Source: Gammaproteobacteria bacterium
Lineage (GTDB): Bacteria > Pseudomonadota > Gammaproteobacteria > Nitrococcales > Nitrococcaceae
Assembly: GCA_018334525.1 (NCBI GenBank)
Contig: JAGXLT010000002.1
Location: forward strand, 1 to 15,090
DNA length: 15,090 nucleotides
Reading direction: 5' to 3'
Both the position numbers and the translations under genes were made by a program. The notes under the pieces are model-generated. The model was not told where the DNA came from. It was given only the letters and a program-made list of their open reading frames with translations, and did not search any database. The stretch's first letter is position 1. Each line of letters begins with the position of its first letter. This document shows, one piece after another, positions 1 through 6,711 of this stretch.

Positions 1-224
1 TCTCAAGCCACGTGCAAACCGCCGATGGTGGCGCATGCTCAGCAACGGCAATCCGAGCAAAACTACGCCGTCTCATCGGTCAGGAAAATCCGCAACAGCC
101 CTTAAGCGACTCACGGCTTGCCAGCATTCTTGAAGATGAGGGCATTCGCGTTGCTCGACGGACCGTCGCCAAATATCGGGAAGCAATGGGCATTCCCGCT
201 TCAACTGAACGAAAACGACGCTAA
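1..224 (+). CDS. rpoN: RNA polymerase sigma-54 factor, C-terminal end (5' partial)
   Basis: This is the last ~74 codons of sigma-54, the sigma factor that binds -24/-12 promoters and needs an AAA+ activator. The frame is open to the left edge, so the gene begins outside the window; a GTG at 12 is internal (FSSHV-like sequence precedes it in family members). Visible features are the [11 protein letters not shown] helix, the '[11 protein letters not shown]' helix-turn-helix region and the diagnostic RpoN box [10 protein letters not shown] (about 153-182), which reads the -24 element. The protein ends in a basic RKRR tail. The stop TAA is directly followed by GGAG, forming the ribosome binding site of hpf, so the two genes are almost certainly cotranscribed. 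Placing rpoN before hpf and ptsN is standard in Proteobacteria. The identification is very secure. Confidence 0.97.
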   Translation, partial: SSHVQTADGGACSATAIRAKLRRLIGQENPQQPLSDSRLASILEDEGIRVARRTVAKYREAMGIPASTERKRR

Positions 225-233
225 GGAGTTATT

Positions 234-560
234 ATGAAAATCGACATTACCGGCCATCATGTCGACATCACCGATGCACTACGCGATTATGTCGCCGAGA
301 AATTTCAACGTCTGGAACGACATTTTGATAACGTAGTGGATGTACATGTCATCCTTACCGTTGAGCGCAGCGAGCAAAAAGCAGAAGCCACGATGGCACT
401 CAGCGGGGCTCGTTTGTATGCTGATTCCACAGCAGCCGATATGTATGCTGCCATTGATTTACTGACCGACAAACTGGATCGGCAAGTGGTAAAGCACAAG
501 GAAAAGCGCACCGACCACCATCGTGCCGAAGGCAGTGTTGGATCAAACTTAGAGCCTTAG
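234..560 (+). CDS. hpf: Ribosome hibernation promoting factor, short form
   Basis: A 108-residue protein of the HPF/YfiA (sigma-54 modulation) family. It binds the 30S decoding region and, in its short form together with RMF, promotes 100S ribosome dimers in stationary phase. The start 'MKIDITGHHVDITDALRDYV' and the following 'KFQRLERHF' helix are typical, as is the basic patch near residues 84-98 (KLDRQVVKHKEKRTDHH) that contacts 16S rRNA. The length fits the short gammaproteobacterial form; the C-terminal dimerisation domain of long HPF is absent. The start is supported by a good AAGGAG site 5-10 bases upstream that overlaps the rpoN stop. The gene lies 6 bases before ptsN in the same operon. 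Confidence 0.95.
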   Translation: MKIDITGHHVDITDALRDYVAEKFQRLERHFDNVVDVHVILTVERSEQKAEATMALSGARLYADSTAADMYAAIDLLTDKLDRQVVKHKEKRTDHHRAEGSVGSNLEP

Positions 561-566
561 GTAAAT

Positions 567-1034
567 ATGGAACTTGCAACGCTTATTGATTCGCAACGGG
601 TGCGCTGTGGCGCTGATGTCACGAGTAAAAAGCGAAGTCTGGAGTTACTCAGCGAATTACTGACTGACGACCTGGATACCACGAGTGCGCGTGCAGTATT
701 TGAGGGCCTGACGCTGCGCGAGCGCTTGGGCAGCACGGGATTAGGGCACGGCGTGGCGCTGCCCCACAGCCGCGGGGCTTCAATCGAAGCACCCAGAGCC
801 GCTGTGATCCGGTTGGAAAAACCCATCGATTTCGACGCGGTAGATAAAGAGCCGGTTGATCTGATATTCGCCTTGCTCGTTCCGGAAAGTAGTAATGATG
901 AACACTTGCGTATTCTTGCACGGCTCGCGGAAATGTTTAGAGATACCGCATTCTGTGCCCGGCTGCGCGCCTGCCGCTCCAATACCGACCTGCATAGCAG
1001 TCTTATTGAATGGCAGAGCCAGAACGCGGGGTAA
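567..1034 (+). CDS. ptsN: PTS IIA-like nitrogen regulatory protein (EIIA-Ntr)
   Basis: A 155-residue EIIA of the fructose/mannitol superfamily. It is the terminal phosphoacceptor of the PTS-Ntr relay (EI-Ntr, then NPr, then EIIA-Ntr), which regulates potassium uptake, nitrogen/carbon balance and envelope stress rather than transporting sugar. The motif GSTGLGHGVALPHSR (residues 55-69) carries the phosphorylated histidine, H67. The 'DLIFALLVPE' strand and 'HLRILARLAEMFRD' helix follow in the expected order. The length matches family members (about 150-165). The Shine-Dalgarno sequence is weak (TAGG). The 3' end overlaps the start of hprK by 25 bases in another frame. The long reverse-strand frame covering this gene has no family features and is a shadow. 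Confidence 0.95.
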   Translation: MELATLIDSQRVRCGADVTSKKRSLELLSELLTDDLDTTSARAVFEGLTLRERLGSTGLGHGVALPHSRGASIEAPRAAVIRLEKPIDFDAVDKEPVDLIFALLVPESSNDEHLRILARLAEMFRDTAFCARLRACRSNTDLHSSLIEWQSQNAG

Positions 1035-1534
1035 CTCGTCAAATCCCTGGCACACTGATGCGCGTGCACGGTGTGGGCGTGCTGATTACCGGCAATGCCG
1101 GGGTAGGTAAAACCGACACCGCTTTAGCCCTGCTCAAAGCGAATCAGCAGCTCGTAGCAGATGATGCCGTTGTTATCACCGAATCCGACGCCGGTTTACC
1201 CAGGGGTTCTGCGCCACCGGCGGCGTTCGGTCTGCTCTATTTGCGCGCTATCGGCATTATTCACGTGGCAACACATTTCGGTCACACAGCGATTGTTAGA
1301 ATCGCTGATATTCACCTCAGAGCGCATATTGAGCCGTCCGGCCAGCAGCCCTGTGAGCTTCTGGAGGACTGGCGCCCCGTGGGGTATCATCATTTGCGAA
1401 TTCCGACTCTTCAGTTCTCATCCGCACGCCCGGTGTCATCGCTCATTATGATTGCAGCACAGGAATGGCGTCGGGGCAGACCCGGGAAAACCGCAACTGA
1501 AAAACTTATGGCAAGGCACACGACATGCGATTAG
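1010..1534 (+). CDS. hprK: HPr kinase/phosphorylase-like protein, catalytic domain only
   Basis: A 174-residue protein matching only the C-terminal P-loop domain of HprK; full-length enzymes have about 310 residues. HprK phosphorylates, and in bifunctional forms dephosphorylates, a serine of HPr. Seen here: Walker A GNAGVGKT (28-35), the 'LVADD' acidic motif (48-52), and the 'GSAP..LR.IGIIHV..HFG' core (66-91). Kinase-only forms are known in Alphaproteobacteria. The ATG at 1010 overlaps ptsN by 25 bases; the next ATG (1058) would delete the first strand of the domain, so 1010 is preferred although no good ribosome site is visible. Oddities: the His usually found about 15 residues before the P-loop is proline (P13), and the signature L-E-x-R-G-x-G reads LYLRAIG (Tyr77, Ala80). 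Kinase activity is therefore uncertain. A likely substrate, an HPr with a Ser-46 equivalent, is three genes downstream. The 3' end overlaps rapZ by 10 bases. Confidence 0.87.
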   Translation: MAEPERGVTRQIPGTLMRVHGVGVLITGNAGVGKTDTALALLKANQQLVADDAVVITESDAGLPRGSAPPAAFGLLYLRAIGIIHVATHFGHTAIVRIADIHLRAHIEPSGQQPCELLEDWRPVGYHHLRIPTLQFSSARPVSSLIMIAAQEWRRGRPGKTATEKLMARHTTCD

Positions 1535-2373
1535 TCATTATTAGTGGGCTTTCCGGCTCGGGCAAAAGTGTTGCATTGGCAACCCTTGAGGATTGCGGCT
1601 TTTACTGCATCGATAATCTGCCCGCTGCCTTACTGCAACAGTTCGGCACGCATCTGATACAAGCGAACGACGAGAACCCCTACGCCGTGGGCATTGATGC
1701 ACGCAACCGACCCAATGAACTCGCACAGATTCCGGCAATACTGGACGCATTGAAGGCGCAGGGGCTTCAATTAGAAATTGTCTTTTTGGACGCTGATACG
1801 TCCACTTTGCTAAAACGCTTCTCTGAAACACGCCGACGCCATCCGTTAAGCAATACCGACACGCCGCTCGCTGAAGCCATTCAGGGAGAACGTGACTTGC
1901 TCATGCCCCTGCATGGCCGAGCTGATCTAACGCTGGATACCACGCACACAACGCTTCATGAGCTCCGACAAATCGTGCGGCAACGCCTTGTACAAACCCC
2001 TAATACGCTATCGGTTTTACTACAGTCGTTCGGCTTCAAGCACGGCACTCCGCCGGACGCTGACTTTGTTTTTGACAGCCGCTGCCTGCCCAATCCGCAT
2101 TGGCAGACAGCACTCCGAGCAATGACCGGAAAAGACGCTCCCGTCGTGGAGTATCTGGCGGGAAATTCCATGGTATCCCGTTACGAAAAACAGGTGCTCG
2201 GCTTTTTGCAGGAATGGCTACCGGTGTTTGAAGCAGAGAATCGGAGCTATCTGACCATCGCCATCGGCTGCACCGGGGGACAGCATCGATCGGTTTATTT
2301 AGTTGAACGGCTAGCCAAACAGTTGGAGTCAGGGCATATTGCGGTTTCTGTTAGGCATCGAGAGCTGCCATGA
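1525..2373 (+). CDS. rapZ: RNase adapter / nucleotide-binding protein RapZ
   Basis: A 282-residue RapZ (YvcJ/YhbJ) family protein. In E. coli it binds the sRNAs GlmY and GlmZ and delivers GlmZ to RNase E, controlling glucosamine-6-phosphate synthase; elsewhere it is known as a P-loop nucleotide-binding protein. The N-terminal Walker A GLSGSGKS is at residues 8-15. The C-terminal domain has the family blocks 'FGFKHG.P..ADFVFDSR.LPNP' and GCTGGQHRS (248-256). The length is close to E. coli (284), but the protein ends RHRELP without the basic KRK cluster that ends the E. coli protein and takes part in its RNA binding. The start overlaps hprK by 10 bases and the stop overlaps the next gene by ATGA. 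rapZ next to ptsN is standard. Confidence 0.96.
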   Translation: MRLVIISGLSGSGKSVALATLEDCGFYCIDNLPAALLQQFGTHLIQANDENPYAVGIDARNRPNELAQIPAILDALKAQGLQLEIVFLDADTSTLLKRFSETRRRHPLSNTDTPLAEAIQGERDLLMPLHGRADLTLDTTHTTLHELRQIVRQRLVQTPNTLSVLLQSFGFKHGTPPDADFVFDSRCLPNPHWQTALRAMTGKDAPVVEYLAGNSMVSRYEKQVLGFLQEWLPVFEAENRSYLTIAIGCTGGQHRSVYLVERLAKQLESGHIAVSVRHRELP

Positions 2374-2780
2374 ATGTTGCGATTTTACTGATTACGCATA
2401 AAGGCGTGGGCGCTGCCATGCGGCAGACCGTCGAAGAAATCATGGGGGAGCCCCCGCTATCGATGGCATGTATCGAGCCCGGGCTCAATGAGTCGGTGGA
2501 GACAGCGCATGAACGGGCACTGACTACCGCCGATAAGCTCTCATCAGGCTATGACGGCGTACTGATCCTGACGGACGCATACGGTGCCACACCATGCAAC
2601 ATTGCCGTCGCTGTCGGTAAACAGCAGCAGGCACCCGTTGTGACCGGACTAAACCTGCCCATGCTACTGCGTGTGATGAGTTATCCCTCACTGAATCCTC
2701 ACAGCCTGGCAGCAAAGGCGCTGTCTACCGCCGAAGATGGAATTACGCTGGCGACCTCTCAACATGCCCCTGTCCATTGA
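2370..2780 (+). CDS. PTS mannose-family EIIA component
   Basis: A 136-residue single-domain EIIA of the mannose/sorbose family (ManX N-terminal type). Seen: an N-terminal strand ending in ITH with the predicted phospho-histidine H10, the block 'GVLILTDAYGATPCNIA' (about 64-80, family D-x-x-G-A-T-P-C-N), and 'VTGLNLPMLLRVM', which forms the dimer/active-site wall. No EIIB or EIIC gene is nearby. Stand-alone EIIA-Man proteins beside HPr and HprK occur in many Proteobacteria as parts of regulatory phosphorelays, and I infer that role here; the regulated target is unknown. The start overlaps rapZ by ATGA and the 3' end overlaps the HPr gene, so translation is probably coupled. The family call is firm and the function is inferred. 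Confidence 0.9.
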   Translation: MNVAILLITHKGVGAAMRQTVEEIMGEPPLSMACIEPGLNESVETAHERALTTADKLSSGYDGVLILTDAYGATPCNIAVAVGKQQQAPVVTGLNLPMLLRVMSYPSLNPHSLAAKALSTAEDGITLATSQHAPVH

Positions 2781-3045
2781 AACCACCGTTTCTATCGTTA
2801 ATCAGCGGGGCCTGCATGCAAGGGCCGCAGCAAAAATTGTTGCAGCGGCTACACCTTTTGACGCTGAAATAACCATCGCTCACGATCGTCAAACCGCTAA
2901 TGCAAAAAGTATTCTGGGGCTCATGATGCTGGCAGCCAGTCAGGGTAGCGAGCTTCAGATAACGGCAAGCGGCAGCGATGCCGAGGCTGCTGCCATGGCG
3001 ATCAAAATGCTAATGGAATCAGGGTTTCACGAGCCGCCTGAATAG
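2764..3045 (+). CDS. Phosphocarrier protein HPr (NPr-like)
   Basis: An HPr-family phosphocarrier of 93 residues from the chosen ATG. It accepts phosphate from enzyme I on a histidine and passes it to EIIA proteins. The active-site block QRGLHARAAAKIV carries H18 (His-15 equivalent) and R20 (Arg-17 equivalent). Alanine replaces the usual Pro-18, as is common in NPr proteins. The regulatory-serine block NAKSILGLMML carries S49 (Ser-46 equivalent), the site HprK would modify. An ATG at 2737 in the same frame adds nine residues; 2764 gives the usual distance to the active histidine and is preferred, but this is not proven. It overlaps the EIIA gene by 17 bases and ends the operon just before a convergent tRNA-Met. 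ptsO (NPr) and ptsH are both possible names, so none is given. Confidence 0.93.
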   Translation: MPLSIETTVSIVNQRGLHARAAAKIVAAATPFDAEITIAHDRQTANAKSILGLMMLAASQGSELQITASGSDAEAAAMAIKMLMESGFHEPPE

Positions 3046-3057
3046 ACGGTAGTGAAA

Positions 3058-3134
3058 TGGTGGCTACGGGTGGATTCGAACCACCGACCCCATCATTATG
3101 AGTGATGTGCTCTAACCAGCTGAGCTACGTAGCC
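3058..3134 (-). tRNA. tRNA-Met (anticodon CAT, elongator type)
   Basis: A 77-base cloverleaf on the reverse strand with encoded CCA. The 5' strand starts GGCTACGTAGCTCAG and pairs with CGTAGCC at the 3' end; the discriminator is A. The anticodon loop is CTCATAA, giving CAT. The T-arm has GGTTCGAATCC. The first pair is G-C and the sequence is close to E. coli elongator tRNA-Met (metT), not to initiator tRNA, which has a mismatched first pair. It lies 52 bases downstream of ychF on the same strand and converges with the HPr gene, leaving only about 12 bases between them. Confidence 0.96.
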
Positions 3135-3186
3135 AAATTGGAGGACGCAAGTATCCAGAGCCTGGCGGGTACTGTCAACTGGCGCT

Positions 3187-4278
3187 TTAGACGTTGAAGC
3201 GAAAATGACAGATATCACCTTCCTGCATCAGGTAGTCTTTGCCCTCTAAGCGCATGCGCCCCGCTTCTTTGACGGCCTGCTCGCTACCGGCCGAAATGTA
3301 GTCATCAAAGCTGATTACCTCGGCACGAATGAAGCCTCTTTCAAAATCAGTATGAATTCGCCCTGCTGCCTGCGGCGCAGTGGCGCCTTCTTCCACTGTC
3401 CAGGCCCGCACTTCTTTCGGCCCGGCGGTAAAGAAGGTCAGCAGATGCAGCAGCCCGTATCCGCTTCTAATCAACCGATTCAAACCAGGCTCTGATAAAC
3501 CATAGACTTCAAGCAGTTCTGTCTGCTCCTCAGGCTCCAGCTGGGCCAATTCGGCCTCAATCGCAGCCGACAACGGCACCACAGGGGCGCCCTCTTTATC
3601 GGCCAGGGCCTTTACGCTATCGAGCAGCGTATTATCCGAAAAGCCATCTTCGGCGACGTTTGCCACATACAAAACGGGCTTGGCAGTGAGCAAATGCAGC
3701 TCTGCAATCGCATCCAGCGCCGTTTCATCTAATGACTGCGCGCGTATCGGCACACCTTCGTTGAGTGCGGCCTCTATATGCTTAAGTGCATCACGTGCCG
3801 CAATGGCGGCCTTATCCACGGCCTTGGCTCGGCGCGTTTGGCGCTCTATGGCCCGCTCCACCGAATCAAGATCAGCCAAAAGCAATTCAGTATTGATTGT
3901 TTCAATATCCGCAACAGGGCTCACTTGCCCTTCCACATGATGTACGTCCTCACTTTCAAAGCAGCGTACGACATGCGCAATGGCATCTGTCTCACGAATA
4001 TTGCCCAAAAACTGATTACCCAATCCTTCACCGCGCGAGGCGCCCGCCACAAGGCCTGCGATATCCACGAACTCCATCGTGGTTGGCACCACATTTTGCG
4101 GCTTAATCAGCGCGGCCAACTCCGCCAGACGGGGATCGGGCACCGCAACAATTCCTACGTTAGGATCAATGGTACAAAACGGATAATTCTCCGCTGGAAT
4201 TTCGTTACGCGTCAGCGCATTAAAGAGCGTGGACTTACCCACGTTCGGAAGGCCGACAATTCCGCATTTAAATCCCAT
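3187..4278 (-). CDS. ychF: Redox-regulated ATPase / ribosome-associated GTPase-like YchF
   Basis: A 363-residue YchF/OLA1 protein, the same length as in E. coli. It belongs to the Obg-like TRAFAC family but prefers ATP; it binds ribosomes and modulates the oxidative stress response. Seen: G1 GLPNVGKS (9-16), the switch region '[14 protein letters not shown]', G3 DIAGLV (about 72-77) followed by '[13 protein letters not shown]', a coiled-coil insertion (about 130-200), and a C-terminal TGS domain with the family ending '[17 protein letters not shown]'. The start is decided by a strong TAAGGAG site that includes the stop codon of pth, 9 bases upstream. The pth-ychF pair is a very common bacterial arrangement. 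Confidence 0.97.
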   Translation of the reverse strand: MGFKCGIVGLPNVGKSTLFNALTRNEIPAENYPFCTIDPNVGIVAVPDPRLAELAALIKPQNVVPTTMEFVDIAGLVAGASRGEGLGNQFLGNIRETDAIAHVVRCFESEDVHHVEGQVSPVADIETINTELLLADLDSVERAIERQTRRAKAVDKAAIAARDALKHIEAALNEGVPIRAQSLDETALDAIAELHLLTAKPVLYVANVAEDGFSDNTLLDSVKALADKEGAPVVPLSAAIEAELAQLEPEEQTELLEVYGLSEPGLNRLIRSGYGLLHLLTFFTAGPKEVRAWTVEEGATAPQAAGRIHTDFERGFIRAEVISFDDYISAGSEQAVKEAGRMRLEGKDYLMQEGDICHFRFNV

Positions 4279-4287
4279 TTTCGCTCC

Positions 4288-4875
4288 TTATTGACGCCGA
4301 TGAAGGATCTGTTGCGCTTGCGCCCAATGTCCTGACATTAAATCAGGCATACAGGCCAGGCCCGCCTCGATGCCCGAATGGATAACGGCCTTTTCATCGC
4401 GCCCCGGCTCTCCGAGCACATACGGCACAACTAAATCACTACTACCCGGATGACCAACTCCGATGCGCAGGCGACAGAAATCTGAACCGCCCAGTGCCGA
4501 GACAATATCGCGCAACCCGTTATGGCCGCCATGCCCACCGTTTTCCTTGAGCCGCAAAACCCCCGGCGCAAGGTCTATTTCATCATGCACGACAAGCACG
4601 TTCGGACGCGCTAATCGGTAGAAATTCACAATTGCACTAACCGACCGGCCGCTATGGTTCATAAAAGTTGCGGGACACAAAAGATGAACCACACCCCGCT
4701 CGGTCACCCATTGACCATGCCAGCCATGAAACTTAGTGGATTCCCGCAAGGCAATGCCCTGCTCGGCTGCCAACGCCGCTATAAACCAGAACCCGGCATT
4801 ATGCCGGGTTCCTTCATAGCGTGAACCGGGGTTACCCAGACCAACTATCAACTGAAACGCGGCAACGGTACTCAC
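4288..4875 (-). CDS. pth: Peptidyl-tRNA hydrolase
   Basis: A 195-residue Pth that cleaves the ester bond of peptidyl-tRNAs released from stalled ribosomes, recycling tRNA. All key residues of the E. coli enzyme are visible with an offset of five: N15 in GLGNPG, the catalytic H25 in TRHNAG, N73 in 'FMNHSG', D98 in 'VVHDEIDL', and N119 in 'GGHNGLRD'. The length equals the usual 190-200. The start is GTG; the N-terminus is about five residues longer than in E. coli and the ribosome binding site is weak. It follows rplY after a 24-base gap and supplies its stop codon to the ribosome site of ychF. Confidence 0.96.
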   Translation of the reverse strand: MSTVAAFQLIVGLGNPGSRYEGTRHNAGFWFIAALAAEQGIALRESTKFHGWHGQWVTERGVVHLLCPATFMNHSGRSVSAIVNFYRLARPNVLVVHDEIDLAPGVLRLKENGGHGGHNGLRDIVSALGGSDFCRLRIGVGHPGSSDLVVPYVLGEPGRDEKAVIHSGIEAGLACMPDLMSGHWAQAQQILHRRQ

Positions 4876-4899
4876 CGAGCGCGTTCCGAGAGCACTGCG

Positions 4900-5571
4900 T
4901 TACTCGCTGTCGTCAGCGGTATCACCTGCGCTATCGTCGTCGGCTGCATCACCTGCCTCGTCCTGTTCATCTTCTTCCTCAGTGACCACCCGCGGTGCAT
5001 TAATGCTGACCAACACAGGATCATGATCATGCTCAGGGTCCAGCCCTGTAAAGGACACGCCCTCAGGCGGCGTCAGATCAGACAGATGGATTGAGTGACC
5101 CAGCTCCAGTTCAGCGATATCAACATCGATCGCGTTGGGCAGATCATTCGGCAGACATTCGACTTCCACTTCAATGGCGTCGTGATGCACCACACCCCCG
5201 CCGAGCTTAACGCCCTTCGCGGTCTCTTCATTCAGGAAGTGCAATGGCACCGTCTGGCGCATTTTTTCACCGGCCTTAATCCGCAATAAATCCATATGCG
5301 TAACCAGCGGCTTGAATGGATGCCGTTGCATGTCTTTTAAGATGGCCTTCTCAACTCTTTTTCCTTTGACTTTTACATCAAGGATTTGCGAGTAAAACCC
5401 TTCTTCACGCAACAGGCGCAGTACCTGTTCCTCATTAAATGTCAGAGAAACAGGCGCTTTGCCAGCACCATACAAAATACCTGGAATCTGCTTCGCGTGA
5501 CGCAGGCGGCGGCTCGCACCCTTCCCCTGATCTTCGCGAACGGTTGCATCCAGCTTTAGTTCAACCGTCAT
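4900..5571 (-). CDS. rplY: 50S ribosomal protein L25, long CTC/TL5 type
   Basis: A 223-residue long form of L25, which binds 5S rRNA at the central protuberance. Residues 1 to about 95 form the L25 domain ('QGKGASRRLR..IPGILYG', then 'RHPFKPLVTHMDLLRI'). About 100-190 forms the TL5-type beta domain ('VPLHFLNEETAKGVKLGGG' and 'DLTPPEGVSF'). Residues from about 197 are a very acidic, low-complexity tail rich in D, E and A, common in CTC-type proteins. E. coli has only the 94-residue first domain. A GGAG site lies about 10 bases before the ATG. A probable terminator precedes the gene, so it may have its own promoter as well as readthrough from prs. Confidence 0.96.
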   Translation of the reverse strand: MTVELKLDATVREDQGKGASRRLRHAKQIPGILYGAGKAPVSLTFNEEQVLRLLREEGFYSQILDVKVKGKRVEKAILKDMQRHPFKPLVTHMDLLRIKAGEKMRQTVPLHFLNEETAKGVKLGGGVVHHDAIEVEVECLPNDLPNAIDVDIAELELGHSIHLSDLTPPEGVSFTGLDPEHDHDPVLVSINAPRVVTEEEDEQDEAGDAADDDSAGDTADDSE

Positions 5572-5586
5572 GTGTGTTTACTCCAT

Positions 5587-5613
5587 ATAAAAAAATAAAA
5601 CCGCTCAAGGCGG
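5587..5613 (-). terminator. Probable rho-independent terminator between prs and rplY
   Basis: Read on the reverse strand, a short CCGC/GCGG stem with a five-base loop (5601-5613) is followed directly by a T-rich run of 12 bases interrupted by one A (to about 5587). It lies 37 bases after the prs stop and before the rplY ribosome site. The stem is only four G-C pairs, so termination may be partial and would set the prs to rplY ratio. Confidence 0.5.
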
Positions 5614-5649
5614 CTGTTATCCCCGCGACCAGAGATAACGCTTCAGCGA

Positions 5650-6603
5650 TCAGTCAACGAACAACTCACTGACTGACTCATCATTATTCACCCGCCGCAT
5701 CGTCTCGGCGAGCATTTCCGCTAGCGACAGCTGGCGAATTCGATCACAGGCTTTCCCCGCTTCTGACAGCGGAATACTGTCAGTGACTACCACCTGGTCA
5801 AGGTGACTTGCCTCAATACGGCTAATCGCCGGGCCTGATAATACCGGATGGGTGATATACGCGACCACCTTACCCGCACCTCGCTCTTTTAAAGCGGTTG
5901 CTGCCTGACAAAGCGTACCAGCGGTATCAATAATATCGTCAACAATGATACAGGTCTTATCCTGCACATCTCCGATAATGTTCATCACCTCAAGCTCATT
6001 AGCTCTCGGCCGGCGTTTATCAATGATGGCCAGATCCGCATTATCAAGCCGGCGGGCGACCGCACGCGCACGCAGAACACCTCCCACATCAGGCGAGACA
6101 ACAATTTTATCGGCATAGGTCTGGCGCCAGATATCACCCAACAAAACCGGTGATGCGTAGACATTGTCGACAGGAATATTGAAAAATCCCTGAATCTGAT
6201 CCGCATGCAGATCAACGGTGACCACCCGATTAATGCCAGCCGTCGTAATCATATCGGCCACGAGCTTTGCGGTGATCGGCACGCGCTGCGAGCGCTGACG
6301 CCGGTCCTGACGGGCATATCCATAGTAGGGAACTACCGCAGTGATCCGTGCCGCTGAAGAGCGTCTTAGCGCATCGGCGATCACCAGTAATTCCATCAGA
6401 TTATCGTTAGTCGGCTGACACGTCGGCTGAATAATGAACACATCGTGTCCGCGCACATGCTCATTAATTTCGACCTGTACTTCACCATCACTGAAGCTCG
6501 TCACTAATGCATCGCCAACTCTGATTTTGAGATGCGCAGCGATTGCATGGGCCAATGCGGGATTTGCACTCCCGCTGAAGAGCATCATGCTTCCGTTTTC
6601 CAT
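5650..6603 (-). CDS. prs: Ribose-phosphate pyrophosphokinase (PRPP synthetase)
   Basis: A 317-residue class I PRPP synthetase that makes 5-phosphoribosyl diphosphate from ribose 5-phosphate and ATP for purine, pyrimidine, histidine, tryptophan and NAD synthesis. Seen: '[10 protein letters not shown]' near 37-46, the ATP-binding loop with YARQDRR (96-102), [11 protein letters not shown] (131-141), KRRPR (196-200) of the flexible catalytic loop, and the PRPP-binding loop [10 protein letters not shown] (221-230). The length is near E. coli's 315. ATGs at codons 6 and 7 are alternative starts; ATG 6603 is chosen because the resulting N-terminus is closest in length to E. coli. The gene starts 33 bases after tRNA-Gln, so its mRNA 5' end may be made by tRNA processing. 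Confidence 0.97.
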   Translation of the reverse strand: MENGSMMLFSGSANPALAHAIAAHLKIRVGDALVTSFSDGEVQVEINEHVRGHDVFIIQPTCQPTNDNLMELLVIADALRRSSAARITAVVPYYGYARQDRRQRSQRVPITAKLVADMITTAGINRVVTVDLHADQIQGFFNIPVDNVYASPVLLGDIWRQTYADKIVVSPDVGGVLRARAVARRLDNADLAIIDKRRPRANELEVMNIIGDVQDKTCIIVDDIIDTAGTLCQAATALKERGAGKVVAYITHPVLSGPAISRIEASHLDQVVVTDSIPLSEAGKACDRIRQLSLAEMLAETMRRVNNDESVSELFVD

Positions 6604-6636
6604 CGTGGTGAGCCCCGCGTCGACCTATCTGAAAAA

Positions 6637-6711
6637 TGGCTGGGGCGGCAGGATTCGAACCTGCGCATGCGGGGATCAAAACCCCGTGCCTTACCGCTTG
6701 GCTACGCCCCA
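6637..6711 (-). tRNA. tRNA-Gln (anticodon TTG)
   Basis: A 75-base cloverleaf on the reverse strand with encoded CCA. The acceptor strands TGGGGCG and CGCCCCA pair, with discriminator G as in other glutamine tRNAs. The D-arm reads GCCAAGCGGTAAGGC, the anticodon loop TTTTGAT (anticodon TTG) sits on a GGGG/CCCC stem, and the T-arm has GGTTCGAATCC. Its first 21 bases are also the last six codons and stop of ispE. The setting ispE-tRNA-Gln-prs indicates cotranscription and excision from a longer mRNA. Confidence 0.97.

Noticed and set aside
557-1069. 170-codon reverse-strand open frame over ptsN
   Set aside because: It lies opposite a clear ptsN gene, has low-complexity Ser/Arg-rich composition and no recognisable domain; it is a codon-bias shadow.
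1010-1534. hprK as a frameshifted or truncated full-length gene
   Set aside because: The upstream sequence is fully occupied by intact ptsN and shows no trace of an HprK N-terminal domain. Kinase-only HprK proteins are known, so this is a short form rather than a fragment.
3778-4335. 185-codon forward frame inside ychF and pth
   Set aside because: It is antisense to two certain genes and has no family features or ribosome binding site.
4900-4983. Acidic low-complexity tail of L25 as evidence of a halophile or transferred gene
   Set aside because: Acidic C-terminal tails are frequent in long CTC-type L25 proteins and the neighbouring proteins are not unusually acidic.
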